A stretch of DNA of 64,000 bases from Spirodela intermedia (Eukaryota > Streptophyta > Magnoliopsida > Alismatales > Araceae): positions 9,770,231 through 9,834,230 of the forward strand of contig LR746269.1 in the NCBI GenBank assembly GCA_902729315.2, in the 5' to 3' direction. The notes beneath the pieces were generated by a model. The model did not search any database and was not told the origin of the DNA. It saw nothing but the letters and a program-made list of their open reading frames with translations. The translations under genes were made by a program, and so were the position numbers. Below are positions 42,205-54,779 of the stretch, piece after piece. Position 1 is the first letter of the stretch, and every line of letters begins with the position of its first letter.

Positions 42205-45200
42205 TCATGGGAGAGCCGAGCTTACATGGGTAATGGAGATGTGGCTGTGACTGCCACCGTGGGGGCTCATGCAGCCGAGTACGCCGTGGTGCATGTGGTC
42301 CTCGGCGAGGGCCCTCAGCCGGTTGAGCTCCGGAAGGATGGCGGTGGCGAGGTCCGGCCGGTCCCTCCGCCGCAGCTCGGCGCATTTGAGCGACATCTTG
42401 GCGAAGACGAGCACCTCCTCGACAGGCCAGTCGGGCACCGCCGGATCGAGCATCTCCTTGAAGTTTCCCTTCTCGATCGCCCTCTCGACGTGGTGGGTGA
42501 GCCCCATGGGGGGCTTTGCCGTGATGAGCTGCAGCAGCATGATCCCGAGGGAGTAGATGTCCGACTTGATCCCCAGCATGCCCGTCTGCTGGTATTCCGG
42601 GTCGATGTAGCAGAAGGTCCCCGCCGTGGAGGTTATCCTGTACTGGGTGACGGTGTCGGCCACCGTCGGAGGGACGAGCCTCGCCAGTCCCACGTCACTG
42701 ATCTTGCTCACGTAGTTGTGGTCGAGGAGGATGTTCCCTGGTTTCAGGTCCCGGTGGACGAGCGGCTCCGGTTTCGTCTGGTGGAGGAAGAGGAGCCCCG
42801 TGCCGATCTCGGCGGCGATCCTGAACCGGAGCTGCCACGGGAGGACCGGGGTGTTCCCTCGCCGGAAGAGCCGATCGTCCAGGCTCCCGTTGGCCATGTA
42901 CTCGTAGACCAGGCACCCGTACTCCGGGCAGGCTCCCAGCAAGAGCACCATGTTCGGGTGCCTTATACAGCTCAGCACTTCCACCTGCAACCAAAAGAAG
43001 ACGACCCATTGATAAGAATCTCAGATTGGTTGGTTGGTTGGTTGGTTGGTTGGTTGGTTCTTCACGGGGGAAACAGGGACGGGGGTTTTTCGGGGTCAGC
43101 ACCTCCTGCTGGAACTGGGATCTTCCCTGGGCGGCGTCGGGGCGGAGGACCTTGATGGCGACGGGTGTGTGATCGAGGTAACACTTGTAGACCGGGCCAT
43201 AGCCGCCTTCTCCGATCTTGCGGTTCTCGGAAAAGTACTCCGTCGCCACTTCGATTTCTTCGATGGGGTACTTCCTGTACCGCAGATCGCTGTGGGCGAG
43301 AGCGTCCAGCGCTTTGTTCTTCTCCTCCGCCTCCTTGAGCGCCTTCATCTCTGCGTTTATTCTCTTCTGTGCTTCCAGCTCTGCAATCCTCTGAGCGGCT
43401 TCTGCTGCCTCCATCGCCACCCTGCATTTGGCCTTCTCCTTCTCTGCTATGGCTAGGGCTGCCTCCTCGGCAAGCCGGGCTTCCTGCAGTCTCTGCTCCT
43501 CCTCCAGCTTCCACCGGTGAAGATCCAGAGCCTGGAGAACCAGCCAGCCAGATTCGAGATCATCACCACCATAGCCCCCACCCAATCGAATGCGCCATCG
43601 ACAAGGCCACAGTACCTTCTGTTTCGCCGTGAGAGCTTCTTTGCAGGCAGTGCTGTACATGTCCATGGTCTGCTTGAGCTCCAGCTTCAGCCGCCTCATC
43701 TCCGCCTCTACTTCCTCCTGATACATCTCCAGCGAGAGTCTTCTCAGAATCGGCCTCCTCTTCAATCTCCAGATGACGAGAATAAAAAGGACGATTGAGA
43801 ATGGGACGACTGACCATCGTCTGCGAGGACCAGGAGGAATCGCTGTGGTGCGAGAACGAGTACTCGTGCGCCGCCGTGTTCCCTTCCATCGACCTACTGT
43901 GTTTGGGCGTGCGTACGGCCTCGAAGCTCCGGTCCAGGGCGCTGGAGCCACCGGACAGCCGCGAGGGCCAGCTGCTGTCGGAATGATCATGGAGAGGAGG
44001 GTACATCCGGTCGACGCTGGGTCTGCCGGAGCTGACGAAGGATATGTCCGACTCCGGCATCGGCATCTCGCCGTAGGATCTCGTCGCCGTCCCTCCCCTG
44101 AAGCCTCTGGTAAATGGGGACCTGTTTTCAGGAGGGCAGGAAGAGATCAGAGGATCAATATCATCTTTCAGGTTCCTCCAGACGTACGCCACTGCGGTCG
44201 TTAAGAGACTCTCACTCACTTGATCGTCTCCTTGTCGTCATCGTCGTGCAGGTGATGGTGATTGTGATGCCTGTGGAATGGGGAATCGGCTGCCATGGAA
44301 GAGAAAACTGATGGGTTGAGCGTTCGCTTTGAAGAAGAGCGGGCATGGAGAAGATAAGGCGGACTGATAAGAGAGAACCTCTCGGGTTTGGGTGCCCGTG
44401 AGTAAGAGTCTCACTCGTCTTCTGCCGGAGGCTGTTCTGGCTGTGAATCTGCTGCCGGAGCTGAGAGACTGCGGGGGCCTGGCGGACGGCCTGCCGCACC
44501 GAAGAGACCTTTCCCTTGTTGATGATGTAGACGGTACAGAAGTCCGGCGCCCCCTTGGAGATACTGGAAGCTACGTCCGTGCTCTTGAATCTTCTATCAG
44601 GAAGCGCATCGCTGTTAAGCAAACTGAAACACGGCGGAAAACATGTCATCTCCTCAAGAGGTTCTCAGATAGATCACCTGACGAACCCATTTTTTGATGG
44701 GTGGCCGACGACCAGCTTCTCGATGGCGGACTGCGCGATGAACTCGATGATCGCCTTGGCGACGTCGTGGTCCTCCAGTATCACGTCCTCGCAGTGCACC
44801 TGCCATCGGATTCACAGGGTGAGAGAAGAAAGAACGGTTGTTGTCTCTGGTTAAGGATAGATGGGCACTCGCTGGACGAAGGTGGAAGGTGTTTTGAGCC
44901 AGAGGCGGCTGAGCGGGGGAGGGAGTGACGGGGGATGTAAACTCATGTCACCGACGTCTTTTCTCGTGCAGAAGCAGCGGAAGGGGAGGAACAGCTCCTT
45001 AGCGTGGTGATCATCGTGGTGGACTCCTGCGGAAAGACAGAGGAATCCTGTTTGTGAGTCTTCCTTCCTCCACCATCAGTCATCAGATAGCTGCTGCCTC
45101 TCCCCAGCTCTGGACTCTCGCGCTCCGTCCAGAGAACGAGGAAACATAGATAGATAGGAAGAATACCGGAGTGGTGCGACGAGGCGGAGGACGTGGGTGG

Positions 45201-45980
45201 CGGCGGCGGCGTCGCAGACTTGTGCACGACGTGGACCAGCATGAGGGTCTGCCCGCGGGTGACGAGGTTTTCTATGGTCCACTTGAGGGCGTTCTGGCTT
45301 CCCTTGTCCTTGTCGATGGCCACCGCCACCAGAGGCTGCGGTGGCGCCACCGCCGCCGCCGCACCATCCTCCGTCCCATGTATGCTGTGCCCGTAGCCAT
45401 GGCCGTTCTCGTGGTGGGTATAGCTATTCCCCCCGTGGCCATGGCCGTGCTCGTGGTGGCTATGGCTGTGCCTGTGCCCATGGTCGTGGTCGTGACTATG
45501 ACTGTGCCCGTGGCCATGGCCGTGCTGCTCGTAGAGGCTATGGCTGTGGCCGTGATCGTGATCTCTGTGGCTGTGCCCGTGGCCATGGCCGTGCTGCTCG
45601 TGGTGGCTATGGCTGTGGCCATGGCCGTGGTCGTGATCTCTGTGGCCGTGTCCGTGGCCGTGGCCGTGGCCGTGATCGTGATCTCTGAGGCTCTGCCCGA
45701 GGCTATGACTGTGGTTGTTGCCGTGGCCGTGGTTGTTCCCGTGGCCGTTGCCGTGACCATGCCCGTTGCTATGGCCATGGCCGTGGTCGTGATCGTAGCC
45801 GCTGCTATGACTGTGGCTGTTGTCGTGCCCGTTGCTATGGCCATGGCCGTGGCCGTGGTCGTGCCCGTTGCTGTGACCGTGGCCGTGGCCGTGGTCGTGT
45901 CCGTTGCTATGGCCGTGGGCGTGGTCTTGCCCGTTGCCGTGACCGTGCCCGTGGCCATGCGCGTGCCGGAACCACATCAT
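42205..45980 (-). CDS. Receptor-like cytoplasmic kinase with universal-stress domain and His-rich N-terminus (960 aa)
   Basis: Soluble Ser/Thr kinase of the plant class that joins a universal stress protein (USP) domain to a kinase (RLCK IX / PUB51-PUB52 relatives). Nine exons: 45167-45980, 44956-45026, 44678-44799, 44415-44593, 44220-44289, 43815-44121, 43616-43726, 43103-43531 and 42205-42984; all phases agree. Residues 1-201 are His-rich repeats. The USP domain runs about 217-355 (LVAVAIDKDKGSQNALKW, DVAKAIIEFI, LVVG). A variable linker follows, with KSPFTRGF and SDISFVSSGRPS. A charged coiled coil is at about 522-630 and the kinase from about 663: GEGGYG, VAIK, VHRDLKPGN near 777-785. The DFG motif is DVG at about 798-800, usual for this class. 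It ends 50-odd residues after the kinase without a U-box, so it is not an E3 ligase as modelled. The exon 2 donor (GTCGGT) and exon 7 acceptor are the weakest junctions. Confidence 0.93.
43025..43059. repeat. (TTGG)n microsatellite in the kinase's last intron
   Basis: About eight and a half TTGG units between exons 8 and 9 of the kinase gene, well clear of both splice sites. Confidence 0.95.
45378..45980 (-). repeat. Coding minisatellite: His-rich N-terminus of the kinase
   Basis: Encodes residues 1-201, of which I count about 76 histidines, mostly as GH, SH and DH pairs. A 12-residue (36-bp) unit GHSNGHDHGHGH is repeated near residues 32-57, and EQHGHGHGHSH occurs twice further on. Third codon positions vary freely (CAC/CAT, all four GGN, AGC/AGT) while the frame stays open. 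Confidence 0.9.
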
Positions 45981-46758
45981 CCTGCACTCTCTCTATCTTT
46001 CTCTCCCTCTGGACGACCCACGTGGGAACTCCAGTGAAGGAGAAACCAGGATGGAATAGGAAGAAGCCCCCTCCCCCCCCTCCTGGTCCGGTCAAAGTCG
46101 TGGGTTTTCCGGGTTCCTCTCTTTCTCTATCTCTCTCCCGTGCCTCCTATGGCGGGTAACCTAAATTTAAGCCGCTCTTCCCTCTCTGTTCCTCACATCC
46201 TGAAGATGATTCTCTATCCACCGGAGCCGGAAGTTCATCTCCACCCCAAGTTTCTCAGGTGGGTTCATAATTTGACCCTTGACCGACGTCCTCCCATCGA
46301 ATAACCCAAGCACCCCGCGTGTTGACTGAATCCAATTATTTTTCTGAGCAATTATTCCCCTCCCGTAGCTCCTCGCAATCCATCTATGATACATGAGACG
46401 CATATCTAACCTTATATGGAAGAAAAAAAACCATCTTTTTTTGTTCAACAACACTTGCAGAATCGAAGAAAACACATTAGAAACTTGGTGTCAATCGATC
46501 AGGACCACGAAGTTGTTGAACAGCGCACAATAGAACAACCTCGAGCTGTACTCGTTGAACAGCCAGCGGGGCGCAGCGCCGTAACCTAATGATACTTGTT
46601 GCTTATGATGAAAGAGGAGAAATGACAACTGGGCAAAAAATGTTCAGAAACATAGTCCAGAGAAACCGCATCGCCTAACGCTCTCGCCGAAGACAAGCTT
46701 TTTTAAGAATGGAAACTAGCAGAGACAGACAGACACTCGGGGTGGCCACAAGAACCAA
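45981..46758. other. Kinase promoter and leader, and eS4 3' flank
   Basis: Both neighbours are on the minus strand. 46060-46085 has a C-rich run; a CTCTCTCT-type pyrimidine patch lies at 46117-46140. No additional gene is seen. Confidence 0.55.
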
Positions 46759-49211
<2,453 letters not shown>

Positions 49212-50137
49212 GGCGGGCAGCGGCGGGCAACAGCGGGCGCTAGTCTGATAGAAAACGCCGCCTCGACGATACAAACCCTAATCGGGGCACAAGCGGCCAC
49301 CGCCGTATTTATACCCCTTGGGGAGTCTCAACTCAAAAGCCAACCGGGGCCCGCACCAGTAAACGGATACATATAAAAGGTAGTTAAAGGACATTCCGTT
49401 ATGCCATTAAAGAAAAACTAGGAGGGCACGCAGTGAAGGAGCAAGACCGAGAGATCTCCTCCCCGAAGATGGAGGAGAAGTCGTCTTCCCCGCCGCCTCC
49501 GCCACGTCCCAGCGCCGCTCCACGTCGCCCTCATGGCTCCCTAGGCTAACCGACCTGCGGCGGCTTCATCGTCCCCACCGTCTAGGAAGCTCTCGTCGAA
49601 GAGCGTCTCCGCGTTCCTGTAGTAGCAGGCCAGCAGGGGGGAGGCCCGAGCTTGCCAGTGTGGAGAGGATCGGCCTCTCGAAGCTGTTGTTATTGAAGTT
49701 GGAGCTTCTCAGCGCCTCATGCACGGCAGCGGAGGTGAGATCTCGCCGGGCATTGCCACCCAGAATGGTGGCAAGGGAGTTGCACCGGCGGGGGGGAACT
49801 TAGCACGTAGAAGCGTCTAAACACAAGGTTTGCAAGCAGAGGCCCAGAGACATGGCCTATGAACAGGAGAATGGTGAAGAAGACGACAAGTCGACCCAAC
49901 GGGAATGCGTTGACGTTGACGTGGGGGCTCTCTCTCTCTCTCTCTCGACGACTAACGTAGTACCTTTCCGGAGACAGATGAACGAAAACAAAAGCTGGGC
50001 TCCTCTAACGATCAAAAGATGATAAGAAGAGAAAACAATCCACCCCGCGAGGGCATTTCTTCCTTCAGAAGTAGAAATAAAATGGGCGAATGGCGCCCCA
50101 TAATTCTGCGTCAGATTGGGTGAACTGGGCACCTGAA
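49212..50137. other. eS4 promoter and 3' flank of the pseudouridine synthase
   Basis: GC-rich at 49.43-49.75 kb with an open stretch on the plus strand (around 49470-49560) that stops early. A CT run lies at 49928-49948. I assign no gene. 49.2-49.4 kb should be the eS4 promoter, with a TATTTATA-like word at 49305-49312 on the plus strand (TATAAATA in the sense of eS4). Confidence 0.5.
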
Positions 50138-53100
50138 TTAGGATATCAGACAACGCTCCCTGCTGAACTCCTCGTAGCCGACGTCGGCAAGACAGAGCCC
50201 CTCGGGTGGCGCCGGAGGTGCAGTTGCGCGCCTGCAGGTAGCGTCCATCAGCTTCAACAGAGCATCGTCGCCGTTGCCAGCAGCCGCTTCTCTAATGGAT
50301 GTTGCGACCAGCACCCGAACCATCTGCAAGGCCAGAAATCAGACCTCGTCTTGAGCAGTTTCATTCTCTCTACCTGATTCTTTGGAGAAGAACGAAGTGA
50401 AACTAGAAGAAAAAAAAATAAATTGAGTAATGGAGTTCAGGGAGGTCATCGTTCTTCAATTAATCCTCATTACCCGGCGTAGGAAGCGATTGGCGACTAG
50501 TTCTACGCACATCACTCTCAGTCCTTCCCCATCCTGATAACGAAATCAATCATCATTAAATCCACGCAGGGAGCCCAGGGATGTACAATCAGAGAGCATA
50601 TATTCCACTAGAAGGATGTCTAAATCGAGAGTGTCAAGGTTGTGACAAGATATTTCATAAATGGAATATGAAAAGGACTCACCTGGTCGTCGCAAGGTAA
50701 CCTGGCCTCCGCAGCTCGAGCATGGAAAACATAGCACTCTGTCGGCGGACCACTAAGAAAGGATTAAAGATGAGTTTTCAGTACAAACTGAGCATTTGTT
50801 TAGTTTTTAAAATAATACGATATAAACAGATTATATTAAATTAAGCTAGGATTGCTAGAAAAATAGTGGGGTGGGTAATGGGTGTCCAACATTTCTATTC
50901 ACGAGCTGAAGGCTAATAATATTTAATACAATAAAAAAAATTCAAGGCATGAACACCTATATTTAGCTCAAACTGATATGTTTTCAGAAAATATTCCAGC
51001 TAGAACCCATTCGAGTAAGAAAAATAATACTCGACAAAAACGTTGATCCTGGATATAAGTCAGACATGGAGGGTACCTCGAAATAGATGCCTGTGGACAC
51101 AGCACCATGGTTGGGGGACAAACTTCTAACCCAATGCTCCTGCATTAGCTAATTCTAATCCGATTTAATACACAAGAGACAGAAGCATAGCTCGAGCTCA
51201 TACATCCGATTCCAACAAGTTCCCTCTCCAACTTTGCACAGCAGCATAAGATATCTTCACAGAATTGATAGCTCTAGTCATCCACAGTCCACTACGTTTA
51301 ATAAAATTATTAAAACCAGGGATGTTTTTGTTACATAAGAATCATAGGTGCGATTGAGTAATGACGGAGTTTATCATAAATTTGTCTCTGGTCTCTAATT
51401 AGTATGCAGATTCATTGGAGAACAAGAGAGTGGTCACACACAACGGATACTCTATGCATCCAAGGATGGCGCATATGTATCGCAATAGTAACCTTTACAG
51501 AAAACTTATGTACACCATTATCGTTAAGTACATTTTTTTAGCAAAGAATCAAACCAATTACACACAGAACAGTTGAGTTCCCCAAATAGCTTATTTTTTG
51601 CATATTTATCGGATAGCACATGACTTACATGCTTCTGGAGGCTTTTGTATCACGAGCAAACATCTTGTAGGACAAGGATTTCCCTTCTAGCTGAAGTAGA
51701 ATTTGGTTCACCCTGCTTACACTAAAGCTGTCATTCTTCACTGCATTGGCAACGGGAGCTTCGTGATCACCCTCGGGAGACGCAGACAAGTATCTGTCAT
51801 TCCCATGGTCAAACTCAGTCAGCAGTTTCGTGCGATTGTCAGCCATTTCATCGGCATAAGCAGAATCACTTCTTTCACAGTTGTTAAGTTGGTGCTTGCA
51901 CCGACCATCTAGGGGGAAGATGTAGAAGTATCGCCTCCATTTCGCAGAAAAATTTGGATGAAAAACCCGTGACACCTGCCAATACAGGAGAATATGTGCA
52001 TCAATACAGGAGAGAGAACACAAGTCAATAAGTTGACCGTTAACCAAGTATAATACTCCATTAGACATGCAGCATGCTGATGGCACCACAGTATTTTAAG
52101 CTAAAGCCATTCTGCCCCTTGACTACAGCTATACACGAGAGTGAGTTCGCACATTTCTTTCTCCTATATGTTCCTTGTATGTACATGTCTCATACATCTA
52201 TTTATCTATCAATGTGGTCAGTGAAACCGATCATAGATAGCTGCCTCTTCCTCTTGCGTCAGCGAGACGAGCCACATGAATTCTATTGCTAAAGGGAATC
52301 AATAACTGAAGCATTTGCTAAACGAAATGAAACCAACCTCAGCTACAGACAGAGCTCTTAGCTTTCCAGGAGCTGCACGATTGATTGCATCCTTGATATC
52401 GCAAGCTTTGACTGACTTATTCCAAGTATCTATGGGTCACGATAGGCAACTGTGAAAGCCCGATCTTAATCAAATATAATTCTGAAATGGAAATGTGCCT
52501 AAATAACAAATACACATCGCCATGTTTCGGCAGAACGTTTAGCGGATGAACACCGTTTCTAATTATATAAAAAAAACTAAAATAGAGTGAATATAGGACC
52601 TCGAGAGTGATGTCAAAGAATACGGGAAGAACGCTGATAGAAAAAGAGTAAAAACGGATATAATCCAAAATTGCAAGGATTTTTCCCACAGAATAGGAGC
52701 CCAGATGATAATGGCAAGCAAAGCAATGCAGGCATGCTCAATCCTTCATCCTTTATATCTAAACTCGTTGATGAACTTTCAAGATGATGCAAACCATCTA
52801 CAGCCCTCTTCTTCAGGCCAAGAATCAAATAACTCAGTCTGACCTAAGTACACAGCAGCCAGCATCAAACAAGGGAAGAAGGAATTCCTTCTACCGAATC
52901 TACTCCAATAGCTAGAACCCACAGCCATAACAGTAACACCAACAATTACTACTAGGTTTTCATCCAACTTACAGAATGAACAGACTTGATGCAGAGCAGA
53001 CACTCCCTTGTCAGTGCGCCCTGCAACACTAGCACAGCCTTCCACCGGCAATGACCTGTCCTTCAGCTGCTGAGCCTTCTTCTCGTCGACAAACTCTCCT

Positions 53101-53853
53101 AGAGCCATCTCCACCACTCTGAAATAGCAGAAATTTTTACCGAAGTTTCATAAAAGATAAATAGGGAATGTGGGAGAGGGGATCCCTCAATCTCAAAGTA
53201 TTATCTCCCCCAATAATCACCCTTGGACAGTGTTGAGATCGGGCTGCTTCTGCCACCCCTCGAAGGAACCGCCATGGTACCCGAGGTCGATCTTGAACGT
53301 CGACCTCACCCACCTGCCCGTTCTCTCCTTTCTAGAGGCAAAATCTGCAGACACAGTGTCCGTATCACCGACGCTTCCATCAGCGGTCTCAGAAACGCCA
53401 ACACCAGAAATTCCGTCATCGCTATTTAACACCACTGCGGCAGAGGCGACGGGGACACCAGGGAACAAGCTACGCAGCGACGACTTTCCGCAAACGACGT
53501 CGGCGAAAAAGTTCGAAACCCTCTGCCATGGGCGCTCGTACATGAACTCATAGCACTCCCTACCAGCGGGCATAAACATCGTCACCACGTTGCCATTGAG
53601 TAGCAGATCCAGGACCAGTGCGAGAAGAAGACCAACAGAACGGGTACCTCGCCGTCCACCGGAGATGGCTGCAGGGATCCGTGTGGTTGTAGTGAACGTG
53701 GTGCTCCTCGATACGCCGATCCTCCATCACGCCAGCGCAGCCACGGGCCGTCCCAGCAGCGACAATCGGAAGCAGCCCCGGGAGGCGGCGGACCCTGCAG
53801 CGGGGCCAGAGGAAGGAGAAGGGGATCCCCGCCCCGCCGGTTCTAATCGACAT
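50138..53853 (-). CDS. TruA-type tRNA pseudouridine synthase (481 aa)
   Basis: Isomerises uridine to pseudouridine in tRNA, TruA family. Eight exons: 53648-53853, 53221-53559, 52973-53118, 52338-52429, 51629-51975, 50683-50752, 50474-50533 and 50138-50323, all in phase. Key features: FKIDLGYHGGSFEGWQKQPDLNTVQG, the catalytic loop GRTDKGVSALHQ with the active-site Asp at about residue 218, HPNFSAKWRRYFYIFPL, and MCVELVANRFLRR followed by MVRVLVATSIREAA. The N-terminal 42 residues before MEDRRIEEHH are Arg-, Pro- and Gly-rich with hydrophobic patches and could target an organelle. An alternative start at 53727 would remove them. The HHVHYNHTDPCSH.RWTAR segment and an acidic insert at about residues 105-125 are plant-lineage features as far as I recall. 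Confidence 0.95.
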
Positions 53854-54090
53854 GCAAGGAGGCGGCGCCGCCTCCTACCCCACTTCCCGGAGGCGCCGTA
53901 CGAGAGGAACGAACGAAGGGCATGGCTGCGATAGTGGCCGTGGGCCTATTGGGCCTCTTCTTTCGCTTCCCCCAAATCTTGTCCTGAATTACGTGCATAC
54001 CCCTTATTTCCAATCCCCGTACTGAATTATTTTAAAACAAATATATTAATTAACTGGGGGGGAAGGAAGCATTTCTCGAATAATCTTCCC

Positions 54091-54173
<83 letters not shown>

Positions 54174-54769
54174 CCATCCTCTACGTCACCACACGCTATG
54201 TGACTCCATGATTAATCCCATCTAATTGATTATGAGGAAATATTTTTATATAATTATTTGGGTAAAATATAGTTTATTATTTTTGAATGCCAGAAAATGA
54301 ATGATAACATGTTGATTAATTAATTAATTAGTTGCGACATTATAGATAATTTATATCCAACAAAAAAACGTTTTTTTATTAAAGAAAAAAGGGTCCCCAG
54401 AACCAAAAACAGAGATAAGTGCATTTTAAGATTATTAAAATAAATAAATAAATAGCTAAACTGTATAATTCGATGGATTTCTTATAATAAAATACCACGA
54501 CCCAGGTAATATTTGTAAAACAATATTCATTTTGTTGCACATCAAGTGAAGCTCCTATTCTAATATTTTTGCCTTAGAAATAATATGCTATAATTATTTT
54601 TTTTCGCATAAACTGAAATTATCAAAAGGTTTAGAAGGTTTCCAAGGATTAAAGAACAAAGTTAAAAAATATGTATGATCAACGTGGTTTATGGAAACAT
54701 TAAGAAGTGAAAGTACAATTAAAATTAAAAGGGGGTTAACCATGGAAACACGCGACCTGAAATTTCTAT
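53854..54769. other. Divergent intergenic region before the COX7a-like gene
   Basis: Contains the pseudouridine-synthase promoter, a long CT microsatellite and AT-rich sequence. The minus-strand open frame of 184 codons at 54594-55148 crosses the presumed COX7a-like first exon antisense and is not accepted as a gene. Confidence 0.5.
54092..54170. repeat. (CT)n microsatellite, about 79 bp
   Basis: Pure CT run between two divergent genes, about 240 bp upstream of the pseudouridine-synthase start and GA in its sense. Confidence 0.97.
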
Positions 54770-54779
54770 TTAATTCTGG

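Noticed and set aside
42226-43155. 309-codon plus-strand frame
   Set aside because: Antisense of the kinase catalytic exon, open because of high GC at third positions.
45272-45958. 228-codon minus-strand frame rich in Thr, Ala and Met
   Set aside because: Shifted reading of the same repeat; it does not join the USP exons.
45171-46037. 288-codon plus-strand frame rich in Val, Ala and Met
   Set aside because: It is the antisense reading of the His-repeat exon. The GC-rich six-base repeats leave several frames open; the minus strand encodes a known domain in phase.
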